This document shows positions 1-7,579 of a stretch of 59,550 bases of DNA, one piece after another. Below the pieces are notes generated by a model that saw only the letters and a program-made list of their open reading frames with translations, had not been told where the DNA came from and made no database searches. Made by a program: the position numbers and the translations under genes. Positions within the stretch are counted from its first letter, which is position 1, and the number at the start of each line of letters is the position of its first letter. This DNA is from Roseomonas mucosa ATCC BAA-692 (lineage in GTDB: Bacteria; Pseudomonadota; Alphaproteobacteria; Acetobacterales; Acetobacteraceae). The stretch covers positions 1 to 59,550 of the forward strand of contig NZ_JHWD01000022.1 in the NCBI RefSeq assembly GCF_000622225.1, in the 5' to 3' direction.

Positions 1-9
1 TCGGCGACA

Positions 10-22
10 TATCCTGACAGTC
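10..22 (+). repeat. Left terminal inverted repeat of the trio element
   Basis: TATCCTGACAGTC, matching the reverse complement of 6589-6601 (TATCTGGACAGTC) at 11 of 13 positions. It lies one base inside a GGCGAC flank at 3-8. Confidence 0.55.
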
Positions 23-64
23 CAGCCCCAATCTGACTTCCGACGCCAATTTTTAGGACGCGCA

Positions 65-967
65 TCATGCCGCCAACTCCTCGGGCTGGGGTTGCTGGGC
101 GTGCATCCAGTCGGCTGCGGCCTGTGCCTTGCTGGCGGCGGTGAAGATGGCGCGAGGGTCGTCCTTCAGCACGCGCAACCACGATGCGACGTATGCGGCA
201 TGATCGGCGCGCGGATGGTGGGCGATCCCGAGGTCGGCGAGCACGAACGAAGCTGTCAGTTCGGCGCAGATCTCCTCGATCGCCAGACTGTCCCGCTTGA
301 AACGTTCGGCAAAGTTGCGATCGAGCCGGTGCTTTGCCCCTGTGGCGTGGGCCGCCTCATGCAAAAGCGTGCCCATCTGTGCTGATGCATCCCGAAACGA
401 GGCAAAGGTCGGCATGAAGATGTGATCGAGGTCGATCCGGTAGTGCGCATCGTAGGCGCCCTCGGTGATCGGGATCTTGAGGGCCGCGACGAAAGCTTCG
501 GCGTGCCCGAACCGCTCGCCCTCGGGTAGAACTGCGACAGGAGCGGGCTCATAGCCCTCGACCTGTGCGAGGTTGAACACGGTGAAGGCCCGGGCGAACA
601 TGCGGCCGGGGTCGGCTTCGCCGTCGTCATGATCATCATCGGCGCGCGATGCGGCCTGCTTCCAGAACACGACGGTGGTTCCGCGCTCACCCTTGCGGAC
701 CTGTCCGCCAAGAGCTGCCCACTGGCGATAGGTCCCCCAAAGACCACTGGAATAGCTGCTGGCTTCGGCGGCAATCCAGAGCGCCAGCACATTGACACCG
801 CGATAGCGACGGCGGGAGGTGACGTTCTGCGGCCTCGTCGTGGCAGCGCCATCATGGTGCCAGGGCATGCGCCAATTGCCGGCACCGGCTTCGATGGCAG
901 AGACAATCTCGGTGGTGATGCGCGAATAGACGTCGGCTCGCGGCGTCGCAGGGTGGGATCGGGACAT
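65..967 (-). CDS. ardC: ArdC-family antirestriction protein
   Basis: A 300-residue protein with the full ArdC layout. The N-terminal ssDNA-binding domain (about residues 10-135) contains the conserved stretches RGVNVLALW and GGQVRKGERGTTVV. The C-terminal zinc-metallopeptidase-like domain has HEAAH at about 203-207 and a downstream EEICAEL. ArdC proteins of conjugative elements bind single-stranded DNA and protect incoming DNA from restriction. The gene starts 44 bp after the third recombinase gene on the same strand, so it is probably the last gene of that operon and cargo of the nested element. It is intact, unlike the ardC copy at 6564-7340 that the element interrupts. Family call is firm; the antirestriction role is from the family. 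Confidence 0.88.
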   Translation of the reverse strand: MSRSHPATPRADVYSRITTEIVSAIEAGAGNWRMPWHHDGAATTRPQNVTSRRRYRGVNVLALWIAAEASSYSSGLWGTYRQWAALGGQVRKGERGTTVVFWKQAASRADDDHDDGEADPGRMFARAFTVFNLAQVEGYEPAPVAVLPEGERFGHAEAFVAALKIPITEGAYDAHYRIDLDHIFMPTFASFRDASAQMGTLLHEAAHATGAKHRLDRNFAERFKRDSLAIEEICAELTASFVLADLGIAHHPRADHAAYVASWLRVLKDDPRAIFTAASKAQAAADWMHAQQPQPEELAA

Positions 968-1011
968 GGCGGGTCTCCACGACGAGCGGAGGGAAACTCT
1001 CTTCCGCTCCT

Positions 1012-3237
1012 TCAGCCCGTCACCCGAAAACCGGCCTCCTCTCCCTCTCCCGCCACACCGGTCCGAGGTGTGGCGGCACCGGGCGCGATCTGTTCGAGGA
1101 CACGCTCAATCCTTGCCACCTCGGCCTGAAGCGTTACCCGCTGCGGTTCTGGAAGCCGCTTCTCGCGCAGCAACAGCCGCGCCTCGTCAGCTCCGCGCTG
1201 CCAGGCCGGGCGATGCCGTTCGGCAATGCAGGCATTGGGGCAGCGGACCGGCTCGCACATGGCGATCATTGGTCCGGTCGCACCCGGTTCCGAAATGCGG
1301 TTGAGGCACAGGGCAGTTGCCGGATCAAAGAAGCAATCGGCCAGCGGGCCGACATGCAATGTCCGCGCGAGACTGCCGAGCATCGTCCGTAGGCGTGGCC
1401 GGTCGGCAATCATGGCGGGTAGCGGCGCCAACTCGTGGGCGGCAGTATCGAGTGCGGCTCCGATCCTGTTCGCGGCAGGTCCGCCAAGGCGCGCACCACC
1501 TTGCCGATCGTCGAAGTAGACGAGGATATCGTCGATCTGGCCAAGCGCGCGCTGGGCTTCGATCTCTCCCCGAAATCCGGACCGGCTGCTGCCGGCATAG
1601 CCTTCGAACGCCGCAACGCTGGCGTGCTTGTACTGGATCATGCCGGCAATCGTCCCAAAGGGCCGGTTGGCGATGTGCCAGGCAATGGTCCGGCGAAACT
1701 GGCGTGTGGTCAGACGCCAGGGCGCGCCATTGGGGCCGGCAGGAATGATCGGTGCCTGCGCCGTTCCGAACCGGTCGTTGAGATGATCGCGAAACCGGTT
1801 GAGTTGCCGGACGATCTCGGCAGAAACGTGCGTCTTGGTGTTAGCCCGAAGCGTGAGGACCGGCCACAAGGTCGTTGTCCCGCGCGCTTGCCCCGCCCGC
1901 GCGGAAAGCCGTTCGAGGACGGCAATGGCTTCGGCGACCGGTGCGATAGTGACCCACTCGGTCTCCTCGCCGCAGCCGCGCTTGCCCTTGTAGGCGGTGG
2001 ACTTGATGCGATGCCGCAAGATCGCACCGTCTTCTGCTCTGGTGATGGACAGGCATCCCCGCTTCATCGCCTGGATCTCGCTGTCCCGCATGCCTGAGAG
2101 ATAGGCACAAACGACGTAGGCCGCCGACTGCAGCATGACCTCTTCGAGAGCCAGTACCTTGGCATCGAAGCGGGTGCGCCAAGGCAGGCCAGTATCGAGA
2201 TCGGCGGAAATGGGCGTATCCATCCCGCCGATCTCGGTGCCGAGTTCTGCGATGGCGGCGGCGATGAGGTCCGGCGCCCCGGTGGTCAGGCCAAGGTGCA
2301 TGGCAGGTTCGACCTGCGCGTCGATGCCGGCGTGAAGGTGGATCAGATGATAGTTGATCGGCGGCGTGACTTTGCCGCTTTGCGGATCTGTCCGCGTTGT
2401 GCCGTTGTGTGCGGTGGTCCAGATCGGGATCCCGCGCCCTTGTCGCCGCAAGGCGGCAATATAGGTGTTGAGGCGTTGGCGTTGCCGCGACCGTCGATCC
2501 GTATGATCAAGACCCGCCTCAGCGGAAACCAGACGGTTGCGCTTTGCTTCAAGGCGATCGAGTTCCGCCCGTGAGGCGAGGATATCTCCTGCGTAGTAGT
2601 TCACATAGCGCAGCGACCAGGCGAGCAGCGGCGTTATGATCGCTTCCGGAATGCGCGGCGTCCGGTTCTCTCCGGCGACGTACTTTGCTCCCGCCACCGA
2701 GAAAGGGCTGCGCCCCGGCCACGGTTCAAAGGAGAGGCGCGCAGTCGGCAGATGGTGCCGCAACTCATGCAGGTCGAAGACTATCCGCAGCAGCGCTGCC
2801 GCCGCAACCGGACGCAGTCCGGCAAGGCGCAAAGAGCGGGCGTAGCGATCAGCCAACGACTGATCGACCCGGCCAAGATCGAAATGACCCAGCTGAGCCT
2901 TCACGAAGTCGAAAAAACGCAAGATCCGGTTGGCCTCGCCGCGCACCCCCGCCGGCTCAAGCCGTGAACGGTGGCCGGGTAGATCGACATTGAGACGCGC
3001 ATGAAGAATCTGGCGCAGGGCATCGGCGATGGAAGGGTCTTGGATAACGGCGAAATGTACCGTGACATGGCACCGCCGGGCATTCTCGCGAAACACGCCG
3101 GGAGCCAGATCCCAGACCGGATCGCCATATCGCGAGATATGCGCGCGATCGACCCCAGGGCGGAGCGGTGCGGAGATGAGCACCGGGAGGGCGTCACGTT
3201 CATTGCAGCTGTCGGCCAGAAGCTGGAGAGCGGTCAT
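1012..3237 (-). CDS. Large tyrosine recombinase, third of trio
   Basis: A 741-residue protein with a degenerate tyrosine-recombinase catalytic domain in its middle. Arg I is present (SGMRDSE, R384). The box II motif reads TTRQFRR, so the usual histidine is arginine (R512) while box II arginine is kept (R515). KH at 537-538 and the presumed nucleophile in EGYAG (Y547) follow. The C-terminal region has a cysteine/histidine cluster (about residues 640-690, CFFDP, MCEPVRCPNAC) that could bind zinc. Its ATG overlaps the stop of the middle recombinase in an ATGA junction, so the two are translationally coupled. It is much larger than Tn554 TnpC or RIT proteins; the best structural analogy is the third recombinase of GInt-type islands (inference). 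Confidence 0.75.
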   Translation of the reverse strand: MTALQLLADSCNERDALPVLISAPLRPGVDRAHISRYGDPVWDLAPGVFRENARRCHVTVHFAVIQDPSIADALRQILHARLNVDLPGHRSRLEPAGVRGEANRILRFFDFVKAQLGHFDLGRVDQSLADRYARSLRLAGLRPVAAAALLRIVFDLHELRHHLPTARLSFEPWPGRSPFSVAGAKYVAGENRTPRIPEAIITPLLAWSLRYVNYYAGDILASRAELDRLEAKRNRLVSAEAGLDHTDRRSRQRQRLNTYIAALRRQGRGIPIWTTAHNGTTRTDPQSGKVTPPINYHLIHLHAGIDAQVEPAMHLGLTTGAPDLIAAAIAELGTEIGGMDTPISADLDTGLPWRTRFDAKVLALEEVMLQSAAYVVCAYLSGMRDSEIQAMKRGCLSITRAEDGAILRHRIKSTAYKGKRGCGEETEWVTIAPVAEAIAVLERLSARAGQARGTTTLWPVLTLRANTKTHVSAEIVRQLNRFRDHLNDRFGTAQAPIIPAGPNGAPWRLTTRQFRRTIAWHIANRPFGTIAGMIQYKHASVAAFEGYAGSSRSGFRGEIEAQRALGQIDDILVYFDDRQGGARLGGPAANRIGAALDTAAHELAPLPAMIADRPRLRTMLGSLARTLHVGPLADCFFDPATALCLNRISEPGATGPMIAMCEPVRCPNACIAERHRPAWQRGADEARLLLREKRLPEPQRVTLQAEVARIERVLEQIAPGAATPRTGVAGEGEEAGFRVTG

Positions 3238-5021
3238 GCGCGGGCCTCGGGTGGCAGGTAAACCATGGGAGGTTCGGCCGCGACCTGCGCCCGGGCCCTT
3301 GCCACGACATCGTCGCCGAAGGCGGGCAGGATCTGCTGAACAATGCGGTCACGGGCATGGCCGAACTTGGCTGCCCAATCGGCTGCGCTCAGGCCGGCTC
3401 GCTGATCATCGACAAAGGAGAGGAACGCGAGGATGGCGGGTAGCTTGCGCGCGGTGATGACCGCGTTGCGACAATCGAGGCAACCCCAGAACGGCGTTGG
3501 GCACGCGGTACCGGCAGATGCAAAGGGACTGGAATAGAAGTTGCCGCAGCTGGCAAGCCAGACGTCCTGTTCGCCGTCGAGAAGTGCGCGCGAGACGCCT
3601 TCATCATCCGGAGTAGGGCTCGCCAACTCGCCGCGCAGTCGCTCCTCGTCGGGAGGAGGAAGTGCCCTGGGACCGGGCAGCGCCGCTTCGAGGGCGTCCG
3701 CCACGGCCTGCTCGTGCAGCGGTCTGAGCGCCGGAATATCGGCGTAGTGCCGTGCCGCGATCTCGGCGGTATGGCCGACGGCGAAGCGGGCCATGTGCCC
3801 TTCGGTCTTCAGGTACCACAAGGCCTTGTGCGTCTTGCGCAGGTGCGAAAGGCGCAGATAGAGCGGTCGGCCGGCGTCATCGACAATGCCGTGACGCTGC
3901 GTCCAGGCGTCGATCGTCATGCGCGGATGGCGAATACCAGCGGTGATCTCGCCGTGCTGATAATAGACCCACAGGCAATCGCTGGCATGATGTACCCGCG
4001 CCTTGGCCGTAAGCGCGATAATGCGCCGGATCAGGCCGCCCGGTGTTGTCGAGGCGCCGTCCCTGACCCGGATGGTCTTGTGTTCGGCACCATGGGCGCG
4101 AAGCTTGGTGTATGCGATCTCCACCGTCCCGCCCGAAGCGTTGCGCAGGCAATCGATGGTGAGAGTCTTGCAGCACTCGAGTTCGAGGCCGGTCTCGAGC
4201 GAAAAAAGGACCAGTAGCGGCACGACATCGGCGGATGTGAGGTAATGGGCACCATGCAGCGCCATGGCGAAATCCGGGCTGACGATGCTCCGGTTCCAGC
4301 GTCTGGCGTAAAGCGCCATCCACTCGGCATCGCGATGCTTCAGGGTACCGCGAGCCTCTATCGCTAGGTGCGCCTTGTGGGCGGCCACCTCAAGATCCGG
4401 CACGTCGTCATAGCGTGGGCCGGCCCGCAAGCGCGCCTCGATGCCGACAAGATCGGTGCGCGCCGCTTCGCGTAGCTGGCGGGCAACGAACGGACTGTAC
4501 GCGTCACGAGGGCGAGACCGGGCATAGGGATGCGAACTCACGTAGCGAAGCCGATCGCGGAGCCCCGGGTCAAAGAGATCCGGTTGATCGACGGCGACCC
4601 GGCGCAGGATGGAAACGATCTTGGCGACATAGGTCGGCGCGTGCACTCGCGACTTGCCTTGTGCGGCGAGCCATCTCTCGAATCCATCGATATGGTGGGT
4701 ACGAAGGTCTGCCGGGCCGTTGATCCGATCGCCTGTCCCGGCAAGATAGGCAAAGAAGCTCGGCAACTGCGTGACGTATGTCTTGATCGACGAACGCACC
4801 ATGATGGGGCCGCGCGGGGCGACCAGCATGAACAGGCCCCGTGCAAAGGCGAGAGCCAGGCCACGGGGCCGGAAGCTGGTGAAATCCACGAGCAACTCAC
4901 CGCCGTATGGCGGATCGATCATGAAGCGCAGCGTGCTGATCTGCGACCATGGATCGGCCTCGGGCGCAGTCGCCGAGGCCTCGAAACTGACCTTGCGTCC
5001 TTTGCGTGGAGCAGCGGTCAT
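3234..5021 (-). CDS. Large tyrosine recombinase, second of trio, degenerate active site
   Basis: A 595-residue protein. An N-terminal SAM-like core-binding region (about 60-150) is followed by a recombinase catalytic fold. Arg I aligns with glutamate (ETGLELE, E280). The box II motif is SHLRK, so the histidine position is serine (S392) and arginine is retained (R395). GH (417) and the candidate nucleophile in ARHYADI (Y426) are present. A C-terminal cysteine cluster (CGNF...CPTPFWGCLDC, about 495-525) resembles a zinc ribbon. ATGA overlaps connect it to both neighbours. Loss of Arg I and His suggests it is an accessory subunit that depends on the first recombinase for catalysis. That division of labour is inferred. 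Confidence 0.75.
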   Translation of the reverse strand: MTAAPRKGRKVSFEASATAPEADPWSQISTLRFMIDPPYGGELLVDFTSFRPRGLALAFARGLFMLVAPRGPIMVRSSIKTYVTQLPSFFAYLAGTGDRINGPADLRTHHIDGFERWLAAQGKSRVHAPTYVAKIVSILRRVAVDQPDLFDPGLRDRLRYVSSHPYARSRPRDAYSPFVARQLREAARTDLVGIEARLRAGPRYDDVPDLEVAAHKAHLAIEARGTLKHRDAEWMALYARRWNRSIVSPDFAMALHGAHYLTSADVVPLLVLFSLETGLELECCKTLTIDCLRNASGGTVEIAYTKLRAHGAEHKTIRVRDGASTTPGGLIRRIIALTAKARVHHASDCLWVYYQHGEITAGIRHPRMTIDAWTQRHGIVDDAGRPLYLRLSHLRKTHKALWYLKTEGHMARFAVGHTAEIAARHYADIPALRPLHEQAVADALEAALPGPRALPPPDEERLRGELASPTPDDEGVSRALLDGEQDVWLASCGNFYSSPFASAGTACPTPFWGCLDCRNAVITARKLPAILAFLSFVDDQRAGLSAADWAAKFGHARDRIVQQILPAFGDDVVARARAQVAAEPPMVYLPPEARA

Positions 5022-6409
5022 GATGGAAGATAGCCCGGTACGAGTGCCAACAGCTCTTCGACCGCCGCATCAACGGTATCGGCACGCGTGGCGAGGTGAT
5101 CGAGATAGATCGAGGTCGTGGCGAGGCTTGAATGACCGAGCAATCGCTGAACCTGCTGAAGCGGATCGCCGACCAACTGGCGATAACCATCCATGGTGCC
5201 CACCGGTGCCGCCGCCTCGGCAAGGCGGCGCTGGATCAGCATCGCCAGCATGTGGACCGCAAAGGAATGCCGGAGTTGATGGGGGCTGACCCGGACCGGG
5301 ATGCCGGCATCCGTGCAGCGGCGGCTCGCCCGCGCGAAGATCGCTTCCCACGAGTTGGGGAGCACCGGTTGCCCGACCTCGGTCAGCCAGAGCACCGCTG
5401 CTTCGCAGGGCGTTCCGTCGTCATCGCAAATGACGAGCCTGGCGCGTTCATCCGGTGTGACGACCTCCATGTCCATCGTGCCACCGCCAACGAGATGCAA
5501 TGCGCTCGGCCCGAATGAGGGGCAGTGGATGAAGATCGGGCGGTCGATGGCTTCCCAGCCACGGCGTCTTGCGAACTTGGCGACGGCTTCGGCTCGCTCA
5601 ACGGCGATATAGGCGTCAAACACCGGCAACAAACGGCGCGGCAGCAACATGCTACGCCCCCTGTCCCCCTTGGTGAGTGCCGCCGGAAGCTCTACCCGCC
5701 GCTGCCGTTCCGCGCGGGCATCGCCAACCGGAATCTGGGCAGTGAGCAGGTGGGATGCCTCTTCGAGGCGCAGGCCGGTGGTGACCAGCAGATCGGCGAA
5801 CAGCGCGTTGCGCGCGCCATTCCGGTCACGTGCTCCAGGACGCTCGGTCCCTTCTATGGTCAGGCCGCGCAATCCGACCTCTCGGAAGGCGCGGTAATCG
5901 GTGAGATCGATGAAGCGGACATCGGACCGACGGGCCGCGCGTTCATAGGCGTCGTTGCGGCCCGTGACGGCCGCTCGACGCCCTCCGTGCGAACTTCGCC
6001 AGACCTGACGGTGGGTAAATGGTGTGCGCTCGATCAGGCCCTCCCGCTCGGCCCATCGGTAAAGCTTGTCGAGCGAGGCAATCGCCCGGTTCCACGTCGA
6101 CGCCGAAACCCGAAACTCAGCATCGCTGCGCCGCCGGGCACGATGATAGGCACTGACATCATCGGTATCGGCTTGCCAGACAGACTTGCCGCGCGCGGAG
6201 GCGAGGAAGCGAACCCAGACCAGAACATCATAGCCGTGAGCGCGCAGCGAATGGCGCGAACGCGCCCCGTTCAACGGCAGATCGAGGAAGTAGCGGTCGA
6301 GGTCTGGATCGTAGATCTCTCCACCTTGCAGGATCATTGGGATGTAGGAGTCCAGGCCATCCGCCGCCCGGCGTTCCTGAATGACGATCGACGTGTCTGA
6401 AGTATCCAC
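5018..6409 (-). CDS. Tyrosine recombinase, first of trio, complete active site
   Basis: A 463-residue protein with a SAM-like N-terminal core-binding domain (about 50-125) and a C-terminal catalytic domain holding every canonical residue: Arg I in TTGLRLEE (R214), box II HQLR (H377, R380), GH (H426) and the nucleophile in SIYLDH (Y435). It is the only member of the trio with an intact active site. It is the promoter-proximal gene; the next gene overlaps its stop by 4 bases. About 180 bp separate its start from the element end at about 6601. It probably catalyses strand exchange at the element ends, with the other two recombinases as partners. Confidence 0.88.
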   Translation of the reverse strand: MDTSDTSIVIQERRAADGLDSYIPMILQGGEIYDPDLDRYFLDLPLNGARSRHSLRAHGYDVLVWVRFLASARGKSVWQADTDDVSAYHRARRRSDAEFRVSASTWNRAIASLDKLYRWAEREGLIERTPFTHRQVWRSSHGGRRAAVTGRNDAYERAARRSDVRFIDLTDYRAFREVGLRGLTIEGTERPGARDRNGARNALFADLLVTTGLRLEEASHLLTAQIPVGDARAERQRRVELPAALTKGDRGRSMLLPRRLLPVFDAYIAVERAEAVAKFARRRGWEAIDRPIFIHCPSFGPSALHLVGGGTMDMEVVTPDERARLVICDDDGTPCEAAVLWLTEVGQPVLPNSWEAIFARASRRCTDAGIPVRVSPHQLRHSFAVHMLAMLIQRRLAEAAAPVGTMDGYRQLVGDPLQQVQRLLGHSSLATTSIYLDHLATRADTVDAAVEELLALVPGYLPS

Positions 6410-6602
6410 AGCTTGCCAGTCCCTCCCCCGGACCCCCTCCCGAATCCAGATCGCACACCTTGCGCGCCTGCGGGACGGTGGCCATCAGGCCGGACTACGC
6501 CAGCTTATGGATAGCGCTTCATCCGGCCTGATGACCCCCTGCGTTGTGCCAAGAACATACCGTTCAATGGTGCGTCAGGCACGGTGCAGACTGTCCAGAT
6601 AA
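6410..6602. other. Terminal non-coding segment of the trio element
   Basis: Between the first recombinase gene and the right end of the element there is no supported gene. The segment holds the inverted repeat at 6589-6601 and would contain the recombinase promoter and subterminal binding sites. I could not single out a convincing promoter. Confidence 0.4.
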
Positions 6603-7340
6603 GGCGACCAATTCCTCGAACGCGTATTTCTTGGTGCCGAAGCCGCCGGTCAGGTCGCGGCCCACTCGGCTCGAGTGACCAGTCGCGTGTCCGAGTTCAT
6701 GCAGGGCCGTGCGGTGCCAGTTGATCGGCTCGAAATAGGCTTGTGGCGGAGGGACCTGCACATAGTCGAGCGCAGGCACGTAGAACGCCCGATCACCGGC
6801 GATGCGAAAGTCTATGCCTGAGGCGCGGATCAGCGCTTCGACCTGTGGTTCGATCATCTCCTGCGGCGGCGGGGGCGCATTGACCGTGACGTCCTCCGGC
6901 AGGCCCTCGCACTGGGCTGCGTTGAAGACGGTGAAGCGCTTGAGGAACGGGATCGCCTGCGCGTCCTCACCGCTCTCGCGGGCGCGGCGCTTCTCGCCTT
7001 CTGGCGTGAAGCGGTCCGCATATACGACGGTCGTACCGCGCGCGCCCTTGCGGACATTGCCGCCGAGCGAGAGTGCTTGACGGAAGGTGAGCCAGCTTTG
7101 ACCCGGAAAGCCGTGTTCGACCACTGCGCCCCAAAGGATCAGGATGTTGATGCCCGAATAGTGCCGGCCGGTGGAAGCGTTTTTCGGCATGGCAAGCGGG
7201 GCCTTCGCGGCCGTCGTTCCCCACGGTTGGACCCAAGGCACGCGCCCGGCCTCCAACTCGGCGACGATCTTGTCAGTGATCTCGTCGTAAAGGCTGGCAC
7301 GGTCTTGGCCTGGGCGTGGCGAAGCAGTTCGTCTGGACAT
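6564..7340 (-). pseudogene. ardC: ArdC-family protein interrupted by the trio element
   Basis: The first 246 residues are a typical ArdC: N-terminal ssDNA-binding domain (GINILILWG, GGNVRKGARGTTVVY) and the metallopeptidase-like motif HELGH followed by GHSSRVGRDL. The family continues after KKYAFEELVA with a conserved acidic-helix region. Here the frame instead runs into 12 unrelated residues and stops at 6564. The break lies at 6602-6603, exactly at the inverted repeat of the nested element. The missing C-terminal part should lie left of base 3. The zinc site probably lacks its third ligand, so the product is likely non-functional. This is the original ardC of the island; it is the direct evidence for the nested insertion. 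Confidence 0.75.
6589..6601 (-). repeat. Right terminal inverted repeat of the trio element
   Basis: On the minus strand it reads TATCTGGACAGTC, pairing with 10-22. It starts exactly where similarity of the interrupted ardC to its family ends. GGCGAC at 6603-6608 repeats the left flank and could be the crossover core or a target repeat. Confidence 0.55.
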
Positions 7341-7579
7341 CTCAGATCTCCGCGACGGGCGCCGGAAGCCTCTCTCCCAGCCCTAAACCCGTCACGGCAA
7401 TCCGGTCCGCACTCTCACTCTCAGGGGGCGTTGCGGGGTCTCCCCGCAGAAGGGGTCGGCAGAGACCTTGGGCTCGGCCGCAGGGGAAGGCCTTCCCCCC
7501 TCGTAGGATAATGAAATGTTTATCGTGTTCAGAGGTCAGCCGTTAAGCAAACTGCGATTACCATCAGCGTTGGCGAAGT
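7341..7579. other. Intergenic region with two strong hairpins upstream of ardC
   Basis: No gene is visible. Two perfect palindromic hairpins occur at 7432-7448 (arms TGCGGGG and CCCCGCA around TCT) and 7483-7498 (GGGGAAGG and CCTTCCCC). Hairpin-rich regions ahead of ard genes in conjugative elements can be transfer origins or single-strand promoters; that role is only a possibility here. The region also separates divergent genes and so must hold promoters for both. Confidence 0.4.

Larger units (their letters stand above)
9..6602 (-). mobile_element. Nested tyrosine-recombinase-trio element carrying ardC
   Basis: This is a putative complete transposable or integrative unit of about 6.6 kb. 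Its ends carry imperfect 13-bp inverted repeats (10-22 and 6589-6601, 11 of 13 matching). GGCGAC lies one base outside each end (3-8 and 6603-6608). Inside are three tyrosine recombinase genes joined by ATGA overlaps and then an ardC gene, all on the minus strand. The right end sits inside another ardC gene, cutting it after codons for FEELVA. On the left, the flanking bases on the minus strand read GTCGCCGA, which would continue that gene as V-A-E. The organisation recalls Tn554 (tnpABC), RIT elements and the GInt islands (ginABC), but the protein sizes differ. Boundaries are inferred from one copy, and only 8 bases lie outside the left end. Confidence 0.6.
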
